A DNA stretch of 64,000 bases from Dipteris shenzhenensis (Eukaryota; Polypodiophyta; Polypodiopsida; Gleicheniales). The stretch is taken from the NCBI GenBank assembly GCA_047967505.1, contig CM106538.1; one strand, 5' to 3'. Positions 53,376-64,000 of the stretch are shown here, in pieces. The stretch's first letter is position 1. Every line of letters starts with the position of its first letter. The translations under genes and the position numbers were made by a program. The notes under the pieces were generated by a model, which made no database searches, was not told the DNA's origin, and saw nothing but the letters and a program-made list of their open reading frames with translations.

Positions 53376-53912
53376 TTAGTTTTTTGGCCCAATGCTAAGT
53401 CGATGAAGATGCCTCTCTAGCAAGTCTCTTCCAAGAGCCTTCGTGAAGATGTTCGCAGCATTCTCTATAGTCGGACAATACACCAAGTCGACCTCTCCAT
53501 CCATGATGAGCTCACGTACAAAGTGATATTGAATCTCAATGTGTTTTGTGCGATTGTGGAACACCGGATTCTTTGCAATCGCCATGCAACTCTGATTGTC
53601 ACATGATAACTGCGTAGGCTTGTTCTGCACTGCACCCATGTCCCCCAAAATCCTCCTCAACCACACTGCCTTGCAAGAAGCAAAGCATGCAGATTTGTAC
53701 TCAGCCTCGGTAGAAGAAAGAGCAACTGTGGGTTGCTTCTTGCTGACCCATGACATAACTCCAGATCCAAGTGAGAAATAGTACCCTGTAACTGATCTGT
53801 TGCTGTCCACGTCTCCTGCCCAATCTGAGTCACAGAATCCGGTCAAGATGTTGCCCTTAGTATAGGTGATGCCATAATCAAGTGTGCCTTTGATGTATTT
53901 CAGTACCCACAT
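53376..53912 (-). pseudogene. Copia-5 RNase H
   Basis: 178 open codons: 'FCDSDWAGDVDSNRSVTGY', 'QPTVALSSTEAEYKSACF', 'LSCDNQSCMAIAKNPVFHN', 'TKHIEIQYHFVRELIMDGE' and 'ANIFTKALGRDLLERHLHR'. All acidic blocks (CDSDW, TEAEY, CDNQS) are intact, so this is the best-kept RNase H of the window apart from Copia-1. Ends 16 bases before the polypurine tract. Confidence 0.93.
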
Positions 53913-53933
53913 CCCTGCCCTCCAATGGTTCTC

Positions 53934-54700
53934 CTAGGGCTTATTGGAAAACATGCTTAGTACACCAGTCGCAAAACTGATGTCCGGCCGTGTGTTGCAC
54001 AGGTAAATCAAGTTGCCCACAAGCCTTCTGTACTTTGCTTCGTCCACCAGTGGTGATGAATCCTCGTTTGAGAGCTTTGCGTCAGCCTCCATAGGGGTAC
54101 CAACTGTCTTGCACTCAGCCATGCCAAATGCCTTCAGTATCTCTCCAGCATAGTTCAGCAGTGAAATGAAGATCTATTTCGGCTCCTGCCAAACTTCAAT
54201 CCCCAAACAGAAATGCATCAGTCCGAGGTCTGTCATTTCAAACTCTCTTCCTAGCAAATGCTTCATCTGCGAGATCTTCTCTTCATGGTTCCATGTTATG
54301 ACAAGGTCATCCACATAAAGGACGATGATCATACACCTGCCTCCTTCTCTGAAGATATACAAATTTGCATCAGATGGGCTCCTCCTGAATCCGTTTTGTA
54401 GAAAGTAGGCATCAATTCGCTGGTACCATGCTCGCGGGGCCTGTTTCAGCTTGTAAAGTGCCTTCTTCGGTTTGCAAACTTTACCTTCTGAACCGGGGAT
54501 CTCAAAGCCTGGTGGTTGTTCCATGTATACCTCCTCCTTGAGATCTCCATTCAGAAAGGCGGATTTCACATCCATCTAAAACACGGGCCAACTTCCCTAG
54601 GCAGCTAAAGCCAAAACACTACGAATTGTGGTTAGTCGAGCAGTGGGAGCAAAAGTATCTTGATAATCAAAACCATGTACTTGTGCAAATCCTTTTGCCA
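53934..54700 (-). pseudogene. Copia-5 reverse transcriptase
   Basis: 54575-54174: '[19 protein letters not shown]', '[18 protein letters not shown]', '[12 protein letters not shown]' and the catalytic 'VLYVDDLVI' intact; then '[17 protein letters not shown]'. A stop near 54173 separates it from the thumb region 54122-53934 ('YRRLVGNLIYLCNTRPDIS'). Upstream blocks 'FAQVHGFDYQDTFAPTA' (54700-54600) lie in the same region with stops. Confidence 0.92.
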
Positions 54701-54704
54701 TGAG

Positions 54705-55226
54705 TCAAGCCTTGTACTTATCCAACGTGCCATCGGACTTGTACTTGGTCTTGTACACCCATTTGGTTCCGATTACCTTGTGTTTTGGTGGTCGATCCAC
54801 AAGGTCCCAAGTGTTGTTCTTCATTATGGAGCCATACTCCGACTGCATAGCCTCCATCCACCTATCATCACCCTGTGCCTCTTCAAGACACTTGGGTTCA
54901 TCAGCACGGATCACTTCTGTCATCAAAGCATAGTTGACCAAGTGTTCCTGCGCCCTTCTTTGCTCCTCTAATCTCTTGGACTGACGGTGTTTGGATGGTT
55001 CCTCCTCAATGGCTGGAGGTTCTCTGCCGTCCAAAAGCTGCTTTACCCACTTCAGGAATGGCCATTGCCATTGTGGTTCTGCAGGCTCTTCTTCATCTTC
55101 TTTGTCTTGAATCCTTTCAATCACCATTGGGGGAGTTTGGTCTGCTATTGATGGTGGTGTTGGATGGATATCCTGGGAAGGAAGCATCCTCCTCCAATTG
55201 ATGTGGCTGTTCTGAGAAGACCACAT
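54705..55226 (-). pseudogene. Copia-5 integrase-RT linker and RT start
   Basis: 173 open codons: a Glu/Pro-rich linker ('IQDKEDEEEPAEPQWQW'), then 'MEAMQSEYGSIMKNNTWDL' and 'HKVIGTKWVYKTKYKSDGT', the conserved start of copia RT (RVT_2). In frame with neither neighbour because of single-base shifts. Confidence 0.9.
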
Positions 55227-55782
55227 CGCGACTTACAATTACCTTCTTGGTAACAGGGTTATAGAGATAGTAACCCTTCGCCTCTTCACTGTAGCCCAAG
55301 AAAATACACTTCCAACTCTTCGATTCCCATTTGGTCTTGGTAGCATCAGGGACATGCATAAAACAGTCACATCCAAAAACTCTGAAATGTGCAGCTGAAG
55401 GTTTCTTACCAGAAAAGGCTTGCAGTGGAGTCATCTCATTCACAGCCTTCATGTAGCTACGATTCAGGATGTAAACTGCAGTGTTACATGCTTCAGCCCA
55501 GAAAGTCTTTGGCAAATCTTCCCCTTTCATCATACTCCAGCCCATTTCGCAGATGACGCACATCTTGCATTTTGCTACTCCATTTTGCTGTGATGTATGT
55601 GGCGGGGGTTTCTGCCTCTTGATTCCATGACTTTTGCAGTAACTTTCGAAATCAGTTGATGTGAACTCTCCACCTCTGTCTGATCTCAACTTCTTCACCT
55701 TCCTCCCTGTTTCTTTCTTGACCATCACATGCCATTCCTTGAACCTACTAAAAGCCTCGTCTTTAGTCTTCAGGAAGTATAT
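55117..55782 (-). pseudogene. Copia-5 integrase core
   Basis: 'KKLRSDRGGEFTSTDF' gives the second catalytic Asp. 'TSQQNGVAKCKM' carries Lys at the position of the catalytic Glu (codon 55570-55572; Copia-2 has NGIAERK). Then 'WAEACNTAVYILNRSYMKA', 'GKKPSAAHFRVFGCDCF' and 'SKSWKCIFLGYSEEAKGYY', the usual C-terminal copia blocks. Glu-to-Lys should kill the enzyme. 55729-55782 joins it to the frame on the right, with a stop. Confidence 0.93.
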
Positions 55783-56540
55783 CTATATCCTTCTACTGTA
55801 GTCGTCGATCAGCGTCATGAAGTAGTAAGAACCACCCACAGCTTTCGTCTCCATCTTTTCGCAGAGGTCCATGTGAATGAGCTCTAGAGGAGCCTTTGCC
55901 CTACTGGCCTCTTTAGGAAAGGGATGCCGATGCTGCTTGCCCATCATGCAAGCTTCACATACATCGGGCAGATCTGAAATTTCTGGTAGGTCTGCAATCA
56001 TTCCACTTTTATGCATCTCCTTCAAAGAACTAAGGTTTAGATGACCAAACCTCTCATGCCACAGCTTAGTGTTCTTCACATCCGCTTGAGCACTGAAAGC
56101 TGAGAGTTCATAAATGTTGTTGTGCCGTGTACCTTTACCAACGACCTTTCCTTGAAGATCCAGAATCTGTGCACCATTCTTATCGAATTGAACTTTGAGG
56201 TCCCGATTCGTGATCACGGAAATGGACAACAAGTTCCTCTTGATATCTGGCACATAAAGAACATCGGACAATTGTTTTACAACTCCATCAGGCTTGAGAG
56301 CAATCGTACCTTTTCCTTTTGTTAGACATTTTGCATCATTGCCGACTACTACCAGGATGTCATTCCCTACCGGATGTAGAGAGGTATACCAATCCTTCCA
56401 ACTGGTCATGTGGCACGATGCACCACTGTCAATGATCCACGGTTCATCCACAGGTACATGAATTGCCTCCATGCAAATCTCCTCAATTGCAATGAGCAGC
56501 TCTACTGGTACTGCCTGCGCACTATTGCTGGACTCTTTCT
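55783..56540 (-). pseudogene. Copia-5 protease and integrase finger
   Basis: Open 229 codons from 56472 down: 'EPWIIDSGASCHMTSW' (protease loop DSGA intact), 'PDIKRNLLSISVITNRDLK', 'LWHERFGHLNLSSLKEMHK' to 'CEACMMGKQHRHPFPKE' (HHCC finger intact) and 'PLELIHMDLCEKME' (first catalytic Asp present). Upstream to 56540 the same frame continues into gag. Confidence 0.93.
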
Positions 56541-57386
56541 TTACTCCATTCTTCTCATCAGCAATCTTCTTTCGGCACTCATTCTGCTTGTGCCTTGCCT
56601 TGTTGCAATAGAAGCTCTTGATCTTCTTCTTTCTCTTTTTATCATCAGAAGAAGATGGGTTACTAGAGTCCTTACCCTTACCTTTCTTTGATTCGGTCTA
56701 GAAAGCCAAATCTTCTCCAGAGTCCTCGTCTTTTGATGCATCTCCTCCTCCAGAAGCATCGTGCTGAAATCCTCAAAGTTGAGGGGTGGATTTCTGTTCT
56801 ACATATTCAGATCCGTAACAAGACCATCGTACTTTGGTGGGAGAATCCGTATGCACCTTCATGCTAGATTCTCGTTGGTGATGGTGATGCCAATTGCAGT
56901 CATCTAATCGCGCAGATTCTTCACCCTGGTGATGAACTTCTCTGCCGCTTCAGACTTAGACAACTTCTCGTTCGCGAGTTGAGTCTCCAGATTCTAAATT
57001 CACATATGATTCGTGGTCTCGTACTGATTTTTCAAGACCGTCCATGCCTCCTCCGCTATGGTGACATGTTGAATTAACGCCATGATGGAATCACTAACAC
57101 TGCAGACAATAGAACACAGCGCATCTGCATTTCTTCTTGTCCACGTGAGAATCTCATCCGCAGTTGTCCATGTGAGAATCTCATCTGTAGTTGGTACTAT
57201 CTGTTGTCCTGCATTGGCTGGATCTGGTCTCGTAACCGGCCTCACGTCCACCCCAGTAGTAGTGTCCCAAAGCTCGTATGCACTTAGGATGGTCTTCATC
57301 TTGAACTTCCAGATTGGATAGTTAGAGCCGTCCAACTTTTCGCTTTTGCCGAATGGTGGGATTCGCAATCTTGTGGGTTGGGCCAT
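56541..57386 (-). pseudogene. Copia-5 gag
   Basis: The ATG at 57386 (MAQPTRLRIPPFGKSEK) is followed by 'LDGSNYPIWKFKMKTIL', the copia gag start. A 27-bp tandem duplication gives 'DEILTWT' twice. 'ALIQHVTIAEEAWTVLKNQY' follows, then stops after 57000. The zinc knuckle region (about 56630-56575) reads 'SFYCNKARHKQNEC': the first Cys is Ser and GH is RH, so zinc binding is doubtful. Confidence 0.88.
57141..57194. repeat. 27-bp tandem duplication in Copia-5 gag
   Basis: Units 57141-57167 and 57168-57194 (cca(c/t)gtgagaatctcatc). It keeps the frame (9 codons). Confidence 0.92.
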
Positions 57387-57439
57387 CTCTCACAATCTGC
57401 TCACAAACAGAAACACACTACTAAATCTTCTTACTAGAG

Positions 57440-57456
57440 TCCACGCTGTGATACCA
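57440..57456 (-). other. Copia-5 primer binding site
   Basis: Minus strand TGGTATCACAGCGTGG just inside the 5' LTR; the first eight bases match the initiator tRNA-Met site, the rest is changed. Confidence 0.75.
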
Positions 57457-57457
57457 G

Positions 57458-58156
57458 CTCAATAGATAACAGGATCTCGTACGCAAGAGAGAAAACAAGA
57501 AAGTATGGAGAATCAAGTATTTGATTACTATAGAACTGATACAATAGATGGCGCTGCCTCCCAACCATGCGCTCCTGTGAAAGAAGCTTCGATGGCATGC
57601 TGGAAAAAGTAGAAGACGGAGGCTGGATGCTAAGGAATCAGGGTTGCTGTAGCCAGTGATGAAATGGGCTTCACGGGCTTGCTCTTATATAGCCACCAGT
57701 CATAGTCGGTTAGGCTCAATTGGGTGACCAACCCAGTCCACCCAAAATGGTCGACTGGGGGTCGGTCTCGAAATAGGCCACCGACCATACGATAGAACCG
57801 GTGCGCAAAACAGAGCAACTAACCTATGGTCTTCGTTCAGCCCAGAGCCATCCAAGATCATCTGAAGCTCCAAACGGGCCCCGCAACCCGAGAGTGGGTT
57901 GTCCCGGGAAATGCTCCGTCTACCCTCAGTGTGGTCAGTCAAGGGATGCCTTCCCGCACTTGCATATAGCCTAGTTGGCGGTGTGCCAACTCTATCTGAA
58001 GCCGTCCAGCCATCAAGCCACACATGGCCCCCATCTGGTGTCTAAACCAAGGCCTATCGGAGCTACTCAAATGCCTTCTCCTCATATGGGGGCCTTACAA
58101 GTAGAGTTAGCTGGTTCCTGCGTAGTTACACGAGAGTGGAGCATTGATATCTAACA
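57458..58156 (-). repeat. Copia-5 5' LTR
   Basis: About 699 bp, starting TGTTAGATATCAATG at 58156. TATA box (minus strand, tatataag) at 57684-57691. The end next to the PBS is 'ctattgag', not the CA expected; the border is accurate to two or three bases. Confidence 0.9.
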
Positions 58157-61100
58157 CTACTAACATGACAACATGATGATATGGTAATTGTGTTGGCATG
58201 GATGACACATGGTAGATATGACGATATGGATTTTTTGCCATGTGTAATTTTTGCCCTAAACCTATTTCCATGTGGCATTGTCCAAACAAGCTAGGCAAGC
58301 ACTATTGCTAGAGCAGTGTACCAAGACTAGTAGTGCTGGTTCTTCACCTCGAGAGGCATCTCTTTCTCAACCATCCTCGGGGGTTAAGAGGTCCAACCAT
58401 GGATGGTTTTTTCAAGTTAGTTTTGCTAATAATCTAAACTTTTGTATTGGTCTCAAAATTTTGTATGCCCTAATTTTGAAACATTTGCCAAGATTTAAAA
58501 CTTTATGCAAAAAAACTTAAAGTTTTGCCAATAGTTTATATTTTTTACCTTAAAATTCAAAAGAAAATATATGATATTTTGAGGACATTGTACTACATTC
58601 AATCAATATTGTGAAACTTAAAAAAAATCACAGTAAACTTTTGCCAAGATTTTATATTAATATAGAAGCATAAAAACATCCATGGTTCCAACATATGTGT
58701 GCACTTCTCTCTCTCCCCCTCTATCACTTCCACTATCATGGCTACTATCAGAGCACCCAGTGCTCCCAAGCCCTTGCATTCCGTCAAGGCACTAAGCCCT
58801 CCATGTGTGAGGCATTCTTTGATCCTTGTGTGAGAGTTTTCCATTGAGAGAGAGTCCAAGCCCTTGCGTCCATCAAGGCACAAGCCCTCTCTGTGAGGCA
58901 CCTTCATTGTCTATCTAGCTCATCTTATAGGCTCATTCCGCTCTCTATTTTGCATTAAAAATCTTTCGATTCCATCATATAGAGCTAAAGATATCCTCTT
59001 CTGACTGTTACTGTTCATTCCTTAAGTGATCCATTCACCTTCAAAGTTTTAGAGCTATCGTGGGATCATGTGATGCAAGAAAAACTTAGAAGATCTCAAT
59101 CTTGGGGGGTGCACTATTAAGAAACCCTATGTATCATGTGCATTCAAGGGGTATTTAAAAAACCCCTCAACTAAAAAAATTCACCCAATAAAACCCCCCC
59201 TCTTTACTTATGAACTAAATGGATTTTTTCAAAAATTGAATTAAAAAACCCCACCTATTATTGTAATCCTGTTAAATTTTTTCAAAAAGTTGAATTAAAA
59301 TACCCCTCCTTTTGAATGCATGTGGTACACTAAAATTTTATGAGGCGAACTCCCCGAGATCTCAATAGTCAATACTGTAGGAAGGTAGGCAACTACCACC
59401 TAAAGGTAAAACCTCTTTTAAGCTCGATTAGACAACTAACATGAGACTGAAGAATGAGAAGGTCGGGCTCATGAACTCAAAGATTTTGATTACCAAACTA
59501 ACATGAGACTGAAGATTGAGAAGGTCAGGCTCAATGAACTCTCTCCCTATTTAAGTGCAATAAAGACACAACTAAGAGCCCATTCTGAAATCTAGCCCCA
59601 AAACACTGTACACTTAAACTAAAGAAGATGAGGCTCTATGAGGTTGGGGAAGAAGTAACAATGGCATTGGTGCAGAAGGAGATGATGCCATGTTGGAGGT
59701 TTGGAAGGAGAAAGAGTGGACTTATAAGAAATGACTTAACTATATACTATTTAGTATTGAACACGATGACAAATATAGACAAAGTCTATCTCTTAGGGTT
59801 AGGGATTGCCCCCATGCCCTTATACTCCTCTCTCAAATAGCGCAAGTTACACTATCCTTAACTAGAGGCAAGGAGGCAATTGTGCAAAAAGTATCCCAAC
59901 TCTGTCCACTATCCTTAAAAGAGGTGAGAAGGCAGTTGTGCACAAAGTATCCCAACTTTGTCCACTTCAAATCAATTGTGTTAAAAAATAGTATAAAAGA
60001 AAAGCATATTCTAGTAATATGACATCAAAACAATGCTAATGACTACTAGCAAGGTATGTCATCTGTTCAAATAATTAGGATTTTTCATAATGAGTACCTT
60101 GATCATACGAGGGAGAATCCAATTCTTTAGAGAATTTGGCATCATTTTCTATGAAAGTAATGCCTTAGATGATTTTCACATGTATAATCAATATTTGTAA
60201 TTGTCATTTAGGGTCCACTTTGGGATTTGCAAGAAGGTCAATGTTCAAAGGCAAATCCATGCAAAGGATGATCCAAACATCCTTCTCAAAGGAAAGATCC
60301 AAAGATCAAATGTGGCTCTTAAGACCCTATTTGATGAAATGAAGACCACTCCATGGAGATCAATGCATGAAAAGGATAAAACAACTACTTTATTTGAAGG
60401 GTGAAGGTAAAAGAGTTCAACTGAGATTAAATGTACCAACCTTTTGAAGAGTAACTTGTCTTTTTTCCTTACTTTTACGTGTTTTATTTCAAGCACCTTG
60501 AGCGGCAAATATCATGTAAATTTGTCCCTTCATCCACAGATACAAGGGATTCACATACCAAACAAGAGCTTAAAATTACTAGAGGCATTGAAACCCTCTC
60601 ATCACTTTCCCCATTTTTACTCACCCACTACACATAACATTTGAGGATATCACCTGATTTACTAACAATGCAAATAAAAAATCTATCCCACAACCATATC
60701 ACATGCTTGGTACAACACCTCAATCAATATTCTTGCACTTTTTTCAATCCTCAAAATTTGTTCCACTGGAGCCATTGATTTAACTCAAGCCTCTGTTGAA
60801 GAGAATCATCATATTGCTCTTTTCTTCCTACTAGAATATCAAAATCTCATCATGATCTAGAGTCATGACTATCCTATCATCAAATCTGTAAAGAACCCAA
60901 GCAAGAGAAATTACAAGGAAAAACATGTAGTTTTCCATCCAAGGAAGATCCATCATTCTACAAACATAAAATATGCATGAACACAAAGAAAACCCAAAGA
61001 TCTTGGAGAAGATTTTGTGCAAGATCAAAGCTCATCACTCTTCCCAAACATCCAATAGATGAAGAAGTATGTAATGCTCCCTGAAAGAAATTCAAAATTA

Positions 61101-63117
61101 ATGAGGGGATATTACTTCACATCAAGATTCTTAAATTCCAAATATGAGCCAACTCAAGAGCAATCCCAAGATAAAAATAGCATGGAAGTTTCAAAACAAA
61201 AATAAACTCTAAGTTCTATCTCCAAATAATAGGGGAAATGCAAGATCACACCCTAGCCCTTGAAGATTTGCATGTGTAAGAATGGGTCTCTCATGCCCAA
61301 GCCATGGAAAGGATGGAGAAGCACCTCTAAGCTCTAGCTCCAAATAATAAGGGAAATCCAAGATCAAACCCTAGCTCTTCAAGATTTGCACCCTCTAAAG
61401 AGAGAAATTTTTCAAGGAAGGGAATGAAGGAAAGGTTTCTTGGTGAACAAGCTTCTGAAGTTCCAAACTAGATGGTTTTGGTTACCATGTAGCTGAACTA
61501 GACGGATTTAGTTACCACTTAATTGAGCTAGATGAATTTGGTTAACACTAGATGAATTTAAGGACCATGTAACCAAACTAGATGGATCTAGTTCTAGTAT
61601 AGTCAAGGTAGATAAACTTGGTTGCCTTGAGTACAATAGTTGATGGTTCGCTATAACAAGTGAATAAAATGGCCTCAAGGTGGGTCCCATATCTTGTGTT
61701 GTGTGCAATTGTCATGTTTTATGGGTTTCCTGTCATTTTTTTACTCGTCACTTTAAATATGAGTTATTTCCTTATGAATGGATAAGTTTGCCCATTTTGA
61801 ATTATGACACTAATTAAATTGACATGTGCTTCATGTTGCATGATTGGAAGAAACAATAGAACATGCATGCGCGTTGAATGCAACACATGGTTTGTATTAT
61901 TAACATGTGTGTAATTCTTCTTAAGAGGGTGAATAAGCAGCTTTCATTCATGGTGCCACATGATACCCATAGTAGGGAGACCTACTATGTGGCACACATA
62001 GTAGGGAGGTCTACTATGAGGGACCTCATCCCTATTTCCATTTGATGGGAAAAATCCATTTTTAAGGACTTGTACTTGTGGCAAGTGTGTACATGATTGT
62101 TTGTCAGTTATATGTTAAGCTCTCTATTAGTGAGTTCCCAAAGTATGCGGCTGTGCTGCTAAGAGGCACACACATGTCAAGGCAATTTTCTATGAGGGGC
62201 CACGTCCCTATTGCCCACTACTGAAGGAGTTCTTGTGGGAGGGTGTGTCATGGTGTGATGATATGTGATGCATGTTTACCATCACTTGTATTGCTTGGTA
62301 AAGTAATGGAATCAAAGTATTGGCATGATGATTTAGTATGATACATGATTTAATTTTATCTTAAATCTATGCAAATTTCATATATTAGCATGGGTTAAGA
62401 TGCAAGTTGTTAACTAGCATTAAGGGTTGTGAGAAATCCTTACCCTAGCTGGAAACACATACATACACACATAGGCAGATAGATACATACATAGGTAGGT
62501 ATTTGTGTGTGTGTGCATGGGTGAGTGCATGCATGTGTTTGGGTGGATGGTTACATCTATATACATATATCTATATATAGATACATGTTTACATACAAAC
62601 ATAATACTTTCATGCATGCATTCTTACGTACATATGTTTGGTCTCTACTGGTGAGGTAGGTTACTAGGATGTTCTTCGGGCACTTAGCCTAATAGAGATT
62701 GATTAGGGGGTGTAATCACATTAGATGAATTACAAGGATGAATGTGATGATGGGTGACAAATATATCTTAGTCCAAGCCATAGGTATTTATAGATTGTTT
62801 GGAGGTCTCAAGGTGGGGTTGAATGGTGCCAGGGTGAGCCTTAATAGATCAAAGCACCAAGACATCATTAAAGTCCAAGAAATGTGAAAATCAAGGTGGG
62901 GATTAGTAGTTGTAGGGTGAGCCCTAATAGATCTAGGTGCCAAGAAATCATTAAACTCTAAGTAATGTGAGTTTCATATAATAGACCAAAACAATACAAA
63001 TCAAGGGGGTTGGCCTTAAGAGCTCAATATACCATTAGCAACCTCAAACCCATATGTTTGTTGCCAAGAAATATGTATAATAAGAGCTTGTTATAGGGTG
63101 CTTGTTGCTGCAGACCT
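58157..63117. other. Unassigned AT-rich sequence with small duplications
   Basis: No gene supported. Tandem or near-tandem duplicates are seen at 59432-59545 (aactaacatgagactgaag), 59853-59972 (aagtatcccaactctgtcc), 61206-61391 (tctccaaataataggggaaa) and 62812-62970 (gggtgagccttaatagatc). 61468-61632 is a diverged array of 'aactagatgga...ttggttacca'. 61968-62018 holds two hairpins. 62450-62600 is a TACA/TATA-type microsatellite. Confidence 0.6.
61968..62018. other. Two adjacent hairpin-forming repeats
   Basis: catagtagg-gaga-cctactatg (61968-61989; 9-bp stem, 4-base loop) and catagtag-ggaggt-ctactatg (61997-62018; 8-bp stem, 6-base loop), separated by 7 bases. The two arms share the same sequence, so larger alternative pairings are possible. 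Confidence 0.85.
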
Positions 63118-63761
63118 GTGCATGCCCCATCCACGCACCAATCCAATGGAAGGGGTATAGGGGCAAAGAGAGCTCGCACTGAAGAGACGGTTGAGGTGAG
63201 TATGCATGGAGAACATGATCTGCATGGCTCTTCCTCCAAGGAGAGCACTGAAGACAAGAGTGTGGGAGATCATGACAAGCAAGACACCTCGACGTATCTC
63301 AAGGTGGTCTCTAAGAAGCTACAGGCAAGCTTTTCTCTCCTTGAGGAGGACGAAGCAAAAAACTACTTCAGGCAGAGGTGGCGTGATGAGCTAGGGAGGC
63401 ATCGAATAAACCTTGGTTTGAACAGGATCGGAATCATGCAATGGCATGTGAACTCCAAGTCAATGATGTCAAACCAGAGCTGGAGCACATGGCGAGAGGG
63501 GGGGTATATCTATTCTTTATAGGAAGGGTGCCTAGTATTGAAGAACTGGAACAGTTCCTTGCTTTTGAGTGCGATATGCCGACTAATGTATATGTGGCTA
63601 AGTTTGTGGGTAGGGGCCTCTACTTGGTGCCCTGTGTATCAAAGGCTCTCAGAAATGATATTCTCGAATGCTCCTTTGTGTTCGTTGGTGCCTTAGTTTT
63701 CATTAGTGGACAGATTAATGAAGGGGTGCAAGGTGTTATAGTTCTATATCCTGGAATGTGA
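63118..63761 (+). pseudogene. LINE ORF1-like protein
   Basis: Two overlapping frames. 63118-63522 ('KRARTEETVEVSMHGEHD', 'STYLKVVSKKLQASFSLLE') is polar and acidic. 63441-63761 ('ARGGVYLFFIGRVPSIEEL', 'LYLVPCVSKALRNDILECS') has alternating hydrophobic residues like the RNA-binding fold of plant LINE ORF1. The shift between them (somewhere in 63430-63520) suggests one lost base. ORF1 proteins bind element RNA. The assignment rests mainly on the endonuclease that follows directly. Confidence 0.55.
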
Positions 63762-64000
63762 GGGGTTGCTGCAACATCAACAAACAGAAAGGTTGCATGT
63801 CGATATTCAAGAATTTAAAGCCGGATATAATTCTATTACAAGAAGTTAAATGCAGTTCACAAGATTCATTTTGGTTCACTTGCAAGCAATTCGGGATCGA
63901 TGCATATGTGAATTGTCCACACAGAGGCAGAGGGTGTGCAATAGTCCTAGTTTCTAGTAAGTTTAGGTCCAATATAGTGGCAACCAATGAAGAAGGTTGC
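63722..64000 (+). CDS. LINE ORF2 endonuclease, cut by window edge
   Basis: The frame overlaps the end of ORF1 and stays open to the last base. 'SISWNVRGCCNINKQKG' and 'LKPDIILLQEVKC' are the first blocks of the APE-type endonuclease (Exo_endo_phos: .W.VRGL, ..DI..LQE.K) that nicks target DNA; the Asn of WNVRG and the Glu of QEVK are catalytic and present. 'NCPHRGRGCAIVLVSSK' follows (usually GG.A.L...). The RT would be beyond the window. No ATG is visible in the overlap, so the start may depend on reinitiation or frameshifting. Confidence 0.85.

Larger units (their letters stand above)
52651..58156 (-). mobile_element. Copia-5: full-length Ty1/copia element
   Basis: 5506 bp, minus strand. 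LTRs at 57458-58156 and 52651-53346 (about 697 bp, roughly 5 percent different). PBS TGGTATCACAGCG at 57456 leftward; polypurine tract (attgaggggggg) at 53347-53360. Flanks are ctaca (52646-52650) and ctact (58157-58161), a near-match target duplication. Gag, protease, integrase, RT and RNase H occur in copia order, each with few breaks. Related to Copia-2. Confidence 0.93.

Overview
This 64-kb window reads as nuclear DNA from a land plant with a large, repeat-rich genome. The evidence is several plant-type Ty1/copia and Ty3/gypsy LTR retrotransposons primed by initiator-tRNA-Met-like sites (TGGTATCAGAGC), plant LINE endonuclease and RT fragments, a CACTA (tnp2) transposase scrap, abundant microsatellites, and no intact host gene. 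Very different elements are nested and decayed together, which suggests a heterochromatic or intergenic block. I cannot place the species from sequence alone. I recognised no tRNA, rRNA or CRISPR array.

Layout, left to right. 1-720 is a G-skewed low-complexity block. 838-1207 is an inverted partial LTR of the same family as Gypsy-2. 1876-2189 is a GA / GAGGTA microsatellite. It was split by Copia-1 (2190-8549, +), a young element with 206-bp LTRs differing at one base and a 5-bp target duplication. 8903-16962 is Gypsy-1 (+), a truncated Ty3/gypsy element whose gag was split by Copia-2 (9596-15052, +; target duplication agtgg). At 16963 the RT of Gypsy-1 stops at the 5' LTR of Gypsy-2 (16963-about 22515, +), which keeps LTR, PBS, leader, gag, protease, RT and RNase H but has no integrase or 3' LTR. 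22.5-30 kb holds no recognised gene apart from one orphan ORF pair near 25.4-25.9 kb.

30016-32569 is the 5' part of Copia-3 (-). Copia-4 (+, same family) lies at 34824-35069 plus 37709-41930, split by a 2.6-kb patchwork containing a LINE RT scrap and a CACTA transposase scrap. A LINE 3' scrap (42097-42620, -) and a lone 3' LTR of the Copia-3/4 family (42890-43067, -) follow. Gypsy-3 (43585-51364, -) has lost its RT and carries an unrecognised extra coding region of about 2.7 kb between integrase and the 3' LTR, which I regard as the most unusual item here. Copia-5 (52651-58156, -) is full length but mutated. 58.2-63.1 kb is AT-rich with short tandem duplications, and a LINE (ORF1 plus the start of the endonuclease ORF2) runs off the right edge.

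No element looks fully autonomous. Copia-1 is closest: it needs two single-base frame corrections and has a changed protease motif. Several catalytic residues across four copia elements are lost by apparent G-to-A changes, mostly at inferred CG or CHG sites, as expected from decay of methylated cytosines.
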